In this document: positions 1 through 9,615 of the stretch, in pieces
Layout of the letters: each line of letters begins with the position of its first letter
How positions within the stretch are numbered: the stretch's first letter is position 1
Source: Oxydemutator sp963693105
Lineage (GTDB): Bacteria > Pseudomonadota > Gammaproteobacteria > Poriferisulfidales > Oxydemutatoraceae
Length of the DNA: 64,000 bases
NCBI GenBank assembly: GCA_963693105.1
Contig: OY843752.1
Coordinates: forward strand, 1,550,001-1,614,000
Direction of reading: 5' to 3'
The notes under the pieces: model-generated
Told to the model about the DNA's origin: nothing
Seen by the model: only the letters and a program-made list of their open reading frames with translations
Databases searched by the model: none
Made by a program: the position numbers and the translations under genes

Positions 1-3000
1 ATGACATGGTCCTCCCATAGCGGAACGGAAACGCTCATCCGGCTGTCGCCGGGCGCGAATCTCAGGACGCCTGCGGGAAACTGGTCGGCGGCGCCGGCAC
101 TGCCGAAATCGGCGGCGGCGGCATTGTCGCCCGCAGTGGTGACGGTGGTCGCCCAGGCCATGGTCAGATTCCCGTCGCGTGCGCCGCCGGACACTTCCAC
201 AGTGAAGACCGCGGCCTCGCCCTCAGCGACGGCCTGCGCCGGCGCGTCCAGCGCGACCGTTATGGGGTCGTCGTCGGTGATGGCAACCGTTACGCTGGAC
301 GCTGCCGCAAGGCTGGGTACGGAGCCGCCCTCGTCGGCGGTTATCCTCCCCAGTTCGAGCACAAAGGTTTCCGTGCTTTCGTTGAGCGCGTCGTCGTGGA
401 CCGGAATAGACAGGTTGACGGTGGAATCGGCGCCCGCGTTCAGACTCAGGACGCCTGTGGGGAGGGCGCTGCTGCGTCCGCTGCCGAAGTCCTGCGGCTG
501 TACGACGACGCCGGTGCCGGTGCTGACCCGGTAACGCACTCGTATGCTTTTGTTGATTGAACCAGACAGGCGCACGGTAAAATCTGCAACGCCGCCTTCG
601 GCGATGGCGGCTTCGGGGCCAGTCAGACTGATGAGGCCGACTGCATCGGCGGCGATGGCCGCGCCGATGGACGGCGCGAGGGCCAGCGTCGCCGGGCCTG
701 CGCTGTCCGCGCCGACCAGAGTCAGCGTGAAGGTTTCTTCAGGCTCGGTGACGACATCGGCGGCCAGCGGTATCGAGAGGGTCGCGCTGGAGTCCATGCC
801 CGCGGCAATCTCAATACTGCCGGACGGAAAATCCGCCGCCTGGCCGTTGCCGAAATCCGCCGCCGCCGCCGGGTTGTCGCCGCTGCCGGCGATGGCATAC
901 CGAACCGTGGTGGCGCTGCTCAAGCCGGCGACGCGCACGGTGAAATACGCCGCGCCGCCCTCGGCCACCGGCGCTCCGGGGCCTGCGGCCAGGACAACGC
1001 GGCCGGCGGGCGGGTCGGAAACCGTTGTGTCAATGCGAATGGAGTCCGTATCGGGAGCGGGAAAGACGCCGTTGTTTCCGCTGAAGCTTCCGGACAGAGC
1101 GATACGGAATAATTCCTCCGGCGTTTCCTGAGCGGCATCGGCGGTGAACCGGACCCGCACGGCGATGCGGTCGTTGCCGGCGGGAATCTCCAGCATACTG
1201 GCAGCCCCATGTCCGGCGAAGCCCGCAGGCTCCAGCACCTGATAGTCGTTGCCGGACACGCCGCCCGATGCAATGTTCTCAATCTGATAGGCGACGCTCA
1301 GGTCGTCTGTCAGCGGCGCGCCGCCATGCAGCCGCACGGTGTATTCAAGTGTGTCGCCCTCCACCGCCGCGGTCGGGCCGGATAAAGAATAGGTGAAGTC
1401 GTCGCTGCTGTCGGCGATGACTCCCTGCGCCGTGTTCAGCGGCGGCGGGCCTGCGACGGTCATGCCGCCTTCGGCGCTGATCAGTGTTACGTCGAAAACC
1501 TCCCGGCCTTCGTTGACCACATCGTCAAAAACGGGAATGCGGATGGCGGCGGTGGAGTTCATGCCGGCCACGATGGTCACGCTGCGCTCCGACGGAAACG
1601 CCGAGAGCGCCGCCGTATTGCCGGCATTGCCAAGGTCTTGCGGCGTGGCGGGTGTCGCGCCGGAGGCACTGGCCGACGAGACCGACCAGGTGACGATGGT
1701 GTCCATCGTCGTCTGGCCGCGCGCAGTGACGACGAAGACGGCTTCCCCGCCCTCGGCCGTCGCCGTGGACGGTGCGGCAATCGTCACGCCGTCGGCGGCA
1801 ATCACGGCGACGAGCCGCGAGTCGGCCAGTGTCAGCGTTGCCATGCCGCCGCCTTCGGCGCCGGTCAGCGCGATGCTGAAGGTTTCCTCGCGTTCGGGGA
1901 GGCTGTCGTCGTCGGAGATGGGCAAAGATATCGTCGCCGACGGATCCGTGCCTGCGGGGATTGTCACCATGCCGGACGGAAAGTCCGTGGCCCGGCCGTC
2001 GCCGAAGTCCGCCGCCGAGGCCGGCTCGGCGCCGAAGGCGGCGGCGGCATACGTGACCGTGACCGGGGCGTCGGTGACTCCGACAATGCGCACGATAAAG
2101 CTTGCTGTGCCGCCCTCGGCCACTGCCGCCACCGGGCCTGATGACAGGATGACGCGGCCAGCGGACGGGTCGGCCAACGTGCTCTCCAGGCTGTTGGAGT
2201 CGGTGATGTCGGGGAAGACGTTGTTGTTGCCTGTGAAAAATACGTCGGCGTCTATGGACACCACGATGGATTCCGCCATGGTTTCGGCCACCATGTCGTC
2301 CACGATGCGAATGACAAGCGTGCTGGTTGTAACGCTGGCGGCGATGGTCAGGCGGCCGGAAGCGGTGGCCGGGTCGCCGCTGAAGGGCGCGGCGCCGGGG
2401 GTCAGGATTTGCAGGTCATCCGCCGAGGCCGCACCGCCGACTTCGACGCGGTAAGGCACCTGCAAGTCGGCGCCGAGCGTCGCGCCTGCAATCCCGAAAT
2501 CGTATTCGACGGCGTCGCCTTCCGTCGCGGTGACCGGGCCGGCCAGGGAGATCGTGAAATCGCTGCTTGCGGGGATGGTCACGACGGCGAACATGGCGTC
2601 GGACAGCGCGGTGGCGCCGCCTTCGGCGCCGGTCAGGCGAACGGCGAATCGCTCCGCCGGCTCGTTGACACCGTCCCGGAAGATGGGCAGGACGATCGTG
2701 GCGGTGGCGTTCATGCCGGCTTCGATGAACACGGTCGCGGCTGACGGGAAGCTTTCGAGCCGCATCGTGTTGTCGGCATTGCCGAGGTCTTGCGGCCGCG
2801 CCCCACTCTGGGCGCCGATGCCCGTTACCAGATAAGTGGCCGTGGTCGGCATCGTGGTCATGCCGCCGACCGTGACGATGAAGACGGCGTTGGCGCCTTC
2901 GGTGACGGACTGATTGAGCGGGGCGATGGAAACCGCCGGTGTTTGCGCCCGGGCCATGTCCGGATACAAGACGGCGCCGCAGACGAGAAGCAATATCGCG

Positions 3001-3026
3001 GGGACAGACAGGCGAGAATGACTCAT
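1..3026 (-). CDS. Large secreted Calx-beta-type repeat protein, C-terminus beyond window
   Basis: One open minus-strand frame runs from an ATG at 3026 to the left edge, about 1,008 residues, with no stop in the stretches I read codon by codon. It starts with a signal peptide (MSHSRLSVPAILLLVCGAVL, then an AxA-like site near DMARAQTP). The rest is repeats of roughly 110-150 residues, each with an acidic start of the type VAEGGxAxFxV, an ADFG(D/N/S)G element, a (F/L)P(S/T)G turn, an IPAGxD strand and a closing DDxxxExxExF strand. That layout fits Calx-beta and related beta-sandwich modules found in surface adhesins, which bind calcium. Plus-strand ORFs here are shadows caused by high GC. No strong Shine-Dalgarno is visible. 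Cell-surface adhesion is an inference; the fold class is fairly secure. Confidence 0.82.
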   Translation of the reverse strand, partial: MSHSRLSVPAILLLVCGAVLYPDMARAQTPAVSIAPLNQSVTEGANAVFIVTVGGMTTMPTTATYLVTGIGAQSGARPQDLGNADNTMRLESFPSAATVFIEAGMNATATIVLPIFRDGVNEPAERFAVRLTGAEGGATALSDAMFAVVTIPASSDFTISLAGPVTATEGDAVEYDFGIAGATLGADLQVPYRVEVGGAASADDLQILTPGAAPFSGDPATASGRLTIAASVTTSTLVIRIVDDMVAETMAESIVVSIDADVFFTGNNNVFPDITDSNSLESTLADPSAGRVILSSGPVAAVAEGGTASFIVRIVGVTDAPVTVTYAAAAFGAEPASAADFGDGRATDFPSGMVTIPAGTDPSATISLPISDDDSLPEREETFSIALTGAEGGGMATLTLADSRLVAVIAADGVTIAAPSTATAEGGEAVFVVTARGQTTMDTIVTWSVSSASASGATPATPQDLGNAGNTAALSAFPSERSVTIVAGMNSTAAIRIPVFDDVVNEGREVFDVTLISAEGGMTVAGPPPLNTAQGVIADSSDDFTYSLSGPTAAVEGDTLEYTVRLHGGAPLTDDLSVAYQIENIASGGVSGNDYQVLEPAGFAGHGAASMLEIPAGNDRIAVRVRFTADAAQETPEELFRIALSGSFSGNNGVFPAPDTDSIRIDTTVSDPPAGRVVLAAGPGAPVAEGGAAYFTVRVAGLSSATTVRYAIAGSGDNPAAAADFGNGQAADFPSGSIEIAAGMDSSATLSIPLAADVVTEPEETFTLTLVGADSAGPATLALAPSIGAAIAADAVGLISLTGPEAAIAEGGVADFTVRLSGSINKSIRVRYRVSTGTGVVVQPQDFGSGRSSALPTGVLSLNAGADSTVNLSIPVHDDALNESTETFVLELGRITADEGGSVPSLAAASSVTVAITDDDPITVALDAPAQAVAEGEAAVFTVEVSGGARDGNLTMAWATTVTTAGDNAAAADFGSAGAADQFPAGVLRFAPGDSRMSVSVPLWEDHV

Positions 3027-3077
3027 AAAAATCTTGTGTTGAAAAGCCGCTTCAGATGATGCGGCAAACCCGGCGGG

Positions 3078-3083
3078 ATTATA
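3078..3083 (-). promoter_or_regulatory. Candidate -10 element for the repeat-protein gene
   Basis: The minus strand carries a perfect TATAAT about 50 bases upstream of the ATG at 3026. No convincing -35 hexamer lies at the expected distance, so this is tentative. Confidence 0.3.
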
Positions 3084-3155
3084 CCCCATAGGCCGTTCGC
3101 CGGGCGGAGCGCGGCCCTTGTCGGCAAACCGGGCGCCGGTGGACGGCGCGGGGGG

Positions 3156-3232
3156 TGGGGTGAGCGATGGGGATCGAACCCACGACATCAGGAGCCACAA
3201 TCCTGTGCTCTACCAACTGAGCTACGCCCACC
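3156..3232 (-). tRNA. tRNA-His (GTG)
   Basis: The minus strand folds as a cloverleaf with an acceptor stem GTGGGCG/CGCTCAC, the extra 5' G typical of tRNA-His paired with C73, D-arm GCTC...GAGC, and anticodon loop ATTGTGG with anticodon GTG. The T-arm contains TTCGATC. CCA is encoded at 3156-3158. It is last in a three-tRNA cluster. Confidence 0.96.
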
Positions 3233-3234
3233 TC

Positions 3235-3311
3235 TGGCGCGCCTGGCAGGACTCGAACCTGCTACCTCCGGTTTAGAAGACCGATGCTCTATCCAGATGA
3301 GCTACAGGCGC
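3235..3311 (-). tRNA. tRNA-Arg (TCT)
   Basis: Acceptor stem GCGCCTG pairs perfectly with CAGGCGC, followed by discriminator G and an encoded CCA. The anticodon loop CTTCTAA gives anticodon TCT. The T-loop TTCGAGT sits on stem GCAGG/CCTGC. It lies two bases from tRNA-His, so the two are almost certainly co-transcribed. Confidence 0.96.
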
Positions 3312-3313
3312 CA

Positions 3314-3390
<77 letters not shown>

Positions 3391-3398
3391 CAACGCGG

Positions 3399-3404
3399 AT
3401 TATA
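3399..3404 (-). promoter_or_regulatory. -10 element of the tRNA cluster promoter
   Basis: A perfect minus-strand TATAAT lies 9 bases upstream of tRNA-Pro and is followed by a GC-rich CCGCG discriminator, typical of stable-RNA promoters. A TTGAAC further upstream is 21 bases away, longer than usual, so the -35 is uncertain. Confidence 0.55.
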
Positions 3405-3492
3405 ACGCAAGCGCGGGCGCCGGCTGTTCAAATTCCGCGAGATAACGGGTAACATGGGCTTCTTCGCAAACACTCAACCCAGGTAACACACC

Positions 3493-4077
3493 ATGTCCAA
3501 ACTGTTTCCACATCTCTCCGCCGCCTGCTGCACGCTGCTGGCGCTGGGTATGACGGCGTGCGCCGATGCCGGCGCCCCGCACGTGCGCCTCACGACCAGC
3601 TACGGCGACATCGTCATTGAACTCGACCCGGCCAGGGCGCCGGCCACGGCCGAGAATTTCCTGGCCTATGTGCGCGACGGATTCTACGACGGCCTGATTT
3701 TTCACCGCGTCATCGCCGACTTCATGATTCAGGGAGGCGGCTTCGAGGAAGGCATGAGCCAGCGGCCGGCGCGCGCGCCGATAAAAAACGAGGCCGGCAA
3801 CGGCCTGCGCAACCTGCGCGGAACCATCGCCATGGCGCGCACCAACGACCCCCATTCGGCGTCGGCGCAGTTCTTCATCAACCTCAAGGACAACGCCTTT
3901 CTCGACTTCAAGTCAGAAACCGACGCAGGCTGGGGCTACTGCGTGTTCGGCAAGGTCGTCGAGGGGATGGATGTGGTGGACAAGATCGCCGCCGTCAAAA
4001 CAACGCGCGTCAGCGGTTTCAGCGACGTGCCTGAAAAAACCGTCACCATCAGCAAGGCGGCCATCGCGGCTGAATGA
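3493..4077 (+). CDS. ppiA: Cyclophilin-type peptidyl-prolyl cis-trans isomerase, exported
   Basis: 194 residues. After an N-terminal hydrophobic export signal ending at LGMTACAD (a possible but imperfect lipobox), the rest is a single cyclophilin domain. It shows the active-site stretch FHRVIADFMIQGGGF, then GTIAMARTNDPHSASAQFFI and NAFLD. It catalyses proline isomerisation, here probably in the periplasm. The stop overlaps the lpxH start as ATGA at 4074-4077, so the two genes are coupled. Confidence 0.93.
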   Translation: MSKLFPHLSAACCTLLALGMTACADAGAPHVRLTTSYGDIVIELDPARAPATAENFLAYVRDGFYDGLIFHRVIADFMIQGGGFEEGMSQRPARAPIKNEAGNGLRNLRGTIAMARTNDPHSASAQFFINLKDNAFLDFKSETDAGWGYCVFGKVVEGMDVVDKIAAVKTTRVSGFSDVPEKTVTISKAAIAAE

Positions 4078-4787
4078 CGGCGCTGTTCGTCTCGGACTGC
4101 CACCTCAGTCCCGACCGCCCGCACATCATGGACTGCTTCGCCGGCTTCCTCCGGGGCCGTGCGAAGCGCGCCGAACAACTGTTCATCCTCGGTGACTTAT
4201 TCGACTACTGGATCGGCGACGACGACCCGGCGGAGGAATTCACCGATGTCATCGAGGCGCTGGCCCGGCTGAGCGCGAGCGTCCCCGTTTATTTCATCGC
4301 CGGCAACCGCGACTTCATGGTCGGCGCGCGCTTCGCGCAGCGCACCGGCTGCCGCCTGCTGCCGGACACGCACATCCTCGACGCCGACCACCCGACGCTG
4401 CTGATGCACGGCGACCTGCTGTGCACCGCAGACACCGGCTACCAGCGCTACCGCCGCGTCATACGCCACCCGCTGACGATGGCGGCGGTGCGGCGGCTCA
4501 GACCCGGCTGGCGCCGGCGCCTGGCCCTGTCGCTGCGCCAAAAGAGCCGCAATGCAATGACGCGCAAAAGCGAGGCCACCATGGATGTCGAGCAACACAC
4601 CGTCACCGCCTACATGCGCCGCTTCTCGGTGCGGCGGCTGATTCACGGCCACACCCACCGCCCCGCGGTTCACGATTTCACGATGGACGGGGAACCGGCG
4701 CAGCGCATTGTGCTTGGCGACTGGTACGAACAAGGCAGCGTGCTGGAACTCGACGGCGGCAACGTGCGAGTGCAACCGCCGGACTGA
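4074..4787 (+). CDS. lpxH: UDP-2,3-diacylglucosamine diphosphatase (lipid A synthesis)
   Basis: 237 residues, the usual LpxH length. Calcineurin-like metal ligands are visible in order: SDCHLS near residue 8, LGDLFDYWIGDD near 40, AGNRDFMVG near 78, MHGDLL near 113 and HGHTHRP near 194. It cleaves UDP-2,3-diacylglucosamine to lipid X and UMP at the inner membrane. It is coupled to ppiA by an ATGA overlap. Its last third is duplicated immediately downstream, but this copy is intact. Confidence 0.95.
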   Translation: MTALFVSDCHLSPDRPHIMDCFAGFLRGRAKRAEQLFILGDLFDYWIGDDDPAEEFTDVIEALARLSASVPVYFIAGNRDFMVGARFAQRTGCRLLPDTHILDADHPTLLMHGDLLCTADTGYQRYRRVIRHPLTMAAVRRLRPGWRRRLALSLRQKSRNAMTRKSEATMDVEQHTVTAYMRRFSVRRLIHGHTHRPAVHDFTMDGEPAQRIVLGDWYEQGSVLELDGGNVRVQPPD

Positions 4788-5190
4788 ACTGCCGGACTGA
4801 ACCGCCGGCAAATTCCTCAGGCCGTCTTCAGGCCGATGACCAGGTCCATCACATTGGTCCCGGTCGGCCCGGTGATGACATGGATGTCGAGCAGCACACC
4901 GTCACCGCCTACATGCGCCGCTTCTCGGTGCGGCGGCTGATTCACGGCCACACCCACCGCCCCGCGGTTCACGATTTCACGATGGACGGGGAACCGGCGC
5001 AGCGCATTGTGCCCGGCGACTGGTACGAACAAGGCAGCGTGCTGGAGCTGGACGGCGGCAGCCTGCGAGTGCAACCGCCGGACTGAACTGCCGGACTGAT
5101 TCGCCGGACTGAACCGCCGGCAAATTCCTCAGGCCGTCTTCAGGCCGATGACCAGGTCCATCACATTGGTCCCGGTCGGCCCGGTGATGA
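4581..5190. repeat. Tandem duplication spanning the lpxH and glycerate-kinase 3' ends
   Basis: The segment 4581-4879 (lpxH 3' end, spacer and last codons of the convergent kinase) is repeated at 4880-5190. The copies differ at only a few bases, such as CAACAC/CAGCAC and GTGCTTGGC/GTGCCCGGC. The second copy has an extra 13 bases in the spacer, from slippage of a GCCGGACTGA motif. Both flanking genes stay intact. This accounts for all of the otherwise gene-free stretch 4788-5128. Confidence 0.95.
4880..5086 (+). pseudogene. Duplicated lpxH 3' fragment
   Basis: In the second copy of the tandem duplication an ATG opens a 68-codon frame equal to the LpxH C-terminus, starting at MDVEQHTV and ending at RVQPPD. 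It retains the HGHTHRP motif but lacks the N-terminal metal ligands, so it cannot be a working phosphatase. No SD precedes it. Confidence 0.85.
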
Positions 5191-6382
5191 CGAGGTCGCC
5201 CGCGGCCTCCAGAAAAGTCCCGCTGTCGGCCCTCGCCAGGCAATCCGCGGCGGACAGCCCGGCATGTTCGCCGCGCGCCACCGTGCCGCCGTCCACCAGG
5301 CCGCCGGCCGCATCGGTCGGGCCGTCGGTGCCGTCGGTGCCGGCAGCCAGCAGGAAAACATCGTCGCGTCCCTGAATGGCCGTCGCCGCCGACAACGCCA
5401 GGTGCTGGTTGCGCCCTCCGCGCCCCGGATTTTCAGGCAACTGCATCAGCGTCTCGCCGCCGAGAATCAACACGCCGCGCCGGCCTTCGCACAGGCGCCG
5501 GCAGACTTCCAGCGCGGTGTCACCGGCGTCGCCGTCGAGAAAATCGGCGGGGTTGGCGGCGTCGTAGCCGAGCGCCCCGGCACGGCGCAGGCACGCCTGC
5601 CGGGCGTCGGCAAGCCGCGCGATGATGTGCGTTTCGATGGCGGCGAACGCGGACTCCTCCGGCACCGGCACGGCGCGGATGTTTTGCAGCGCGGCGGCGA
5701 CCGGCGCCGGATAATCATCCGGACTGAAGGTCTCGCGCACGGGCGTCAGCAGGCCCGAGCCGACGACGCCCGGATCGTCGCCCGGCACGTCGGAAATCAG
5801 CAGGTTGAGCGCCGGGCAGCCGTTCAGGTACGGCGCAAGCCGCCCGCCCTTGATGCGTGAAACCGCGCGCCGCACGGTGTTCATGCGCGCGATGTCAAGG
5901 CCGTTTTCCAGCAGGTCGCGCGTCAGCCGTTCCAGACCGTCCGGCCGCAGGCCGCCGGCCAGGACCTCGACCAGGCTCGAAGCGCCGCCCGACAGCAGAA
6001 AGAGAAAGCGGTTGCCGGGGCGCGCCCACGAACCGAGGCAGTCCAGCAGCGCCGCGCCGGCTTCGAGGCTGGCGGCGCCCGGCACCGGGTGGTCGGACTC
6101 GATGCAGCGCACGTCGGGGTGTCTCGCCAGATCGTCGTCCACGTGGCCGTGCTTGGTAATGACGAGACCGCCGACCACCCGCTCTTGCAGCACATCGAGC
6201 GCGCCGGCGGCCATCGCCGACGCCGCCTTGCCGACGGCGACGAGATGCACCGGCGCCGGCGGCGGCGGATGCGCGGCGAAGTACTCGTGAACGGCCTCGC
6301 GCCCTCTCACGCGCGCAAGACCGGCGTTGAAAATTCCGGTCAGGTCGGCGCGCGCGCGCTGTGCCGGGGACGGCGCCGTCAC
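5129..6382 (-). CDS. gckA: Glycerate 2-kinase, MOFRL family
   Basis: 417 residues from a GTG at 6382 that overlaps the upstream transpeptidase stop as GTGA. The N-terminal DUF4147 part contains VGKAASAMA and LLSGGASSL. The C-terminal MOFRL part shows LILGGETL, GRGGRNQHLAL and AAGTDGTDGPTDAAGG. The family phosphorylates D-glycerate to 2-phosphoglycerate using ATP in the cytoplasm. The frame is open further upstream, but the GTGA overlap and family length support this start. The last codons are copied at 4817-4879 by the tandem duplication. Confidence 0.9.
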   Translation of the reverse strand: MTAPSPAQRARADLTGIFNAGLARVRGREAVHEYFAAHPPPPAPVHLVAVGKAASAMAAGALDVLQERVVGGLVITKHGHVDDDLARHPDVRCIESDHPVPGAASLEAGAALLDCLGSWARPGNRFLFLLSGGASSLVEVLAGGLRPDGLERLTRDLLENGLDIARMNTVRRAVSRIKGGRLAPYLNGCPALNLLISDVPGDDPGVVGSGLLTPVRETFSPDDYPAPVAAALQNIRAVPVPEESAFAAIETHIIARLADARQACLRRAGALGYDAANPADFLDGDAGDTALEVCRRLCEGRRGVLILGGETLMQLPENPGRGGRNQHLALSAATAIQGRDDVFLLAAGTDGTDGPTDAAGGLVDGGTVARGEHAGLSAADCLARADSGTFLEAAGDLVITGPTGTNVMDLVIGLKTA

Positions 6383-6948
6383 TTCGACGCGCCGTCCAGG
6401 ATATAAACGAGCGAGTCCGGCGGCAGCAACTCGAACAGTGCGGCGATGTCGTCGTTCTTCATTCGAATACAACCCACCGACGCCGGCGAGCCGATGCGCT
6501 TCTCGTCTATCGTGCCGTGAATGTAGATGCACCGTCGCAGGGAATCCCGGCCGCCGCCGCGGTTGACGCGCGGTTCCAGCCCCGCCAGCTGCAGAATGCG
6601 CGAGCAGATCGCGTCCTCGCGGCTGACGGTCGAAAGCGGGTTCGGTTCGAGGATTTCTCCGACCGGCCGGCGCGCGACAAAACGCGAAAACAGCGGCTCG
6701 CCGGCGCCGATTTTCCTGAAGACATAGTGCGCGCCCGTCGGCGTGCGCCAGGAGCCTTCGACGCCGCCGAGACCGTAGCGCGAGGTCGAGACCGGGTAAC
6801 ACGCCCGCAACAACCGCCCGGAAACAACGCACACTTGCTGCGCCGCCGGGTCCACCAGGGTCAGCGGCAAATGCGCGCGCCGGGGATATTCCCGGCAAAG
6901 ACGTTTTGTCAGACCACGCCAGTCGAAGCCCGGGCGCAGAACCTTCAC
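6379..6948 (-). CDS. L,D-transpeptidase (YkuD) domain protein
   Basis: 189 residues from a GTG at 6948, 16 bases after the purF stop. The YkuD catalytic signature is present near the C-terminus: IYIHGTIDEKRIG followed by ASVGCIRM, with the nucleophilic Cys and His in place. The family cross-links peptidoglycan or attaches proteins to it. I see no clear signal peptide, so export is unproven. The start has no strong SD; longer in-frame starts would lie inside purF. It overlaps the kinase gene by 4 bases and probably belongs to the dedD-cvpA-purF transcript. Confidence 0.85.
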   Translation of the reverse strand: MKVLRPGFDWRGLTKRLCREYPRRAHLPLTLVDPAAQQVCVVSGRLLRACYPVSTSRYGLGGVEGSWRTPTGAHYVFRKIGAGEPLFSRFVARRPVGEILEPNPLSTVSREDAICSRILQLAGLEPRVNRGGGRDSLRRCIYIHGTIDEKRIGSPASVGCIRMKNDDIAALFELLPPDSLVYILDGASK

Positions 6949-6964
6949 CTTGCGCCGCCGCCGG

Positions 6965-8460
<1,496 letters not shown>

Positions 8461-8461
<1 letters not shown>

Positions 8462-9027
8462 CAGATGAAGTCCTCCCGGCCGGCGCCGCGGCTGAAACCG
8501 GAGTTCAGCATGAAGTAGTCCGAGTACTGCTCCGGCAGCACCGAAATCACGTATCCCGCGCCTTCGAGAAACGGCGGCAGGAACAACGCGCCGCGCCACC
8601 ACGCCGAGTCCGGAATCTCGGTCAGACTGAACAGCAGCACCAGCAAAATGACGATGGCGCTGCCGCGCACCAAGCCGAAGACGCCGCCGAAAAAGCGGTT
8701 GGCGCCGCTGAGCGAGCTGGCGTGAACCAGCCGGTTGACGCGGTGGCCGGCGATGCGCCCGATGACCAGCACCAGCAACACAATCGCCACGAAGGACGCG
8801 ACCCGCGCGACATCCTCCACGCCCAGCGTCAGGCCGGCGGCGGCCAGTTCGCGGCCGCGCCATTCCTCCGGCAGCCAGCGCAGCGGGTAGTCGGCAAAAC
8901 GAAAAGCGGCGAAAAACGCCAGCAGCAGCGTCACCAGCGACGTGATCTCGCGGATGAAGCCCTTGTAAATCCCCAGCACCATCGAAACAAAAACAATGAC
9001 GAAGATAAAGATGTCGAGATAAGCCAT
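8461..9027 (-). CDS. cvpA: CvpA family membrane protein
   Basis: 188 residues starting MAYLDIFIFVIVFVSMVLG. There are about four hydrophobic membrane segments, near residues 5-25, 30-45, 65-85 and 100-125. The longer upstream frame is rejected because this ATG matches the family N-terminus. CvpA is required for colicin V production in E. coli and is linked to envelope homeostasis; its molecular role is not firmly known. It lies between dedD and purF, as in other gammaproteobacteria. Confidence 0.93.
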
Positions 9028-9043
9028 TTGTGCAAGGCTCCGC

Positions 9044-9565
9044 TCAGCCGCCGCTGCCGCCGTACGCCCTGACGAGCGCCGGGATGTCATACTTCTTTTT
9101 CAGGTTGCCGGCGATTTTCTCCGCCGCGCCGCGGCTTTTGTGCGGGCCGATCCTGACAAAGTACACGGGTTCGCCCCGCCGGTTTTCGGCTTCCCTGGAA
9201 AAAACCGGATCGAATCCCGCCTTGCGGAGTTTGCCGCGCAGGCTGTCGGCATTCTCCCTGACCGAAAAAACGCCGGCCTGCACAACCCACAACGCCTGTT
9301 GCGGATTCTTGCCGCCGACGGGCGGGGCGGCGCGCAACGGCTCTTTCAGCGGCGCCCGCCTGACCAGGGTGCCGGTCAAGGCGGCGGTTTCCCCGTCCGC
9401 TTGATCAAGCGCCGGAAAATGCTGCCCGAAAACAATCGCGGGCTTCTCCGGCATCTCGACCTTGACCCGTGAAAACTCGCGGTGGCCCTCCCCGTCAAAC
9501 AACGCCGGCAGAACAATGACCGCCAGCGCAACCAGAATCACGGCGCCCGCAAGTCTCTCCTTCAT
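9044..9565 (-). CDS. dedD: SPOR-domain protein, DedD-like
   Basis: 173 residues if started at the ATG at 9565 (MKERLAGAVILVAL); another in-frame ATG lies at 9577. One N-terminal membrane anchor is followed by a linker and a C-terminal SPOR domain (WVVQAGVFSVRENADSL to VYFVRIGP), which binds denuded glycan strands at the division septum. It sits directly upstream of cvpA-purF, the standard place for dedD. The 9565 start is preferred because the -10 at 9584-9589 would put the transcript start at about 9577. Confidence 0.9.
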   Translation of the reverse strand: MKERLAGAVILVALAVIVLPALFDGEGHREFSRVKVEMPEKPAIVFGQHFPALDQADGETAALTGTLVRRAPLKEPLRAAPPVGGKNPQQALWVVQAGVFSVRENADSLRGKLRKAGFDPVFSREAENRRGEPVYFVRIGPHKSRGAAEKIAGNLKKKYDIPALVRAYGGSGG

Positions 9566-9583
9566 CGGCTGTTCCATGCTCGT

Positions 9584-9589
9584 ATTATA
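9584..9589 (-). promoter_or_regulatory. Candidate -10 for dedD-cvpA-purF
   Basis: The minus strand has TATAAT in the 38-base gap between the glycosyltransferase stop and dedD. It would supply a separate promoter for the downstream genes. The -35 is weak (TTCAGT). Confidence 0.4.
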
Positions 9590-9615
9590 TGGGAATTACG
9601 ATAAAGACTGAAAAC

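Noticed and set aside
1..2835. Several plus-strand ORFs (1-534, 544-1131, 1393-2454, 2530-2835)
   Set aside because: They are low-complexity Ala/Ser/Pro shadows opposite one continuous minus-strand repeat protein with a signal peptide.
1..3026. Repeat array as a CRISPR
   Set aside because: Repeats are protein-level, over 300 bases apart and diverged at DNA level; there are no short identical repeats with unique spacers. I saw no CRISPR array anywhere in the window.
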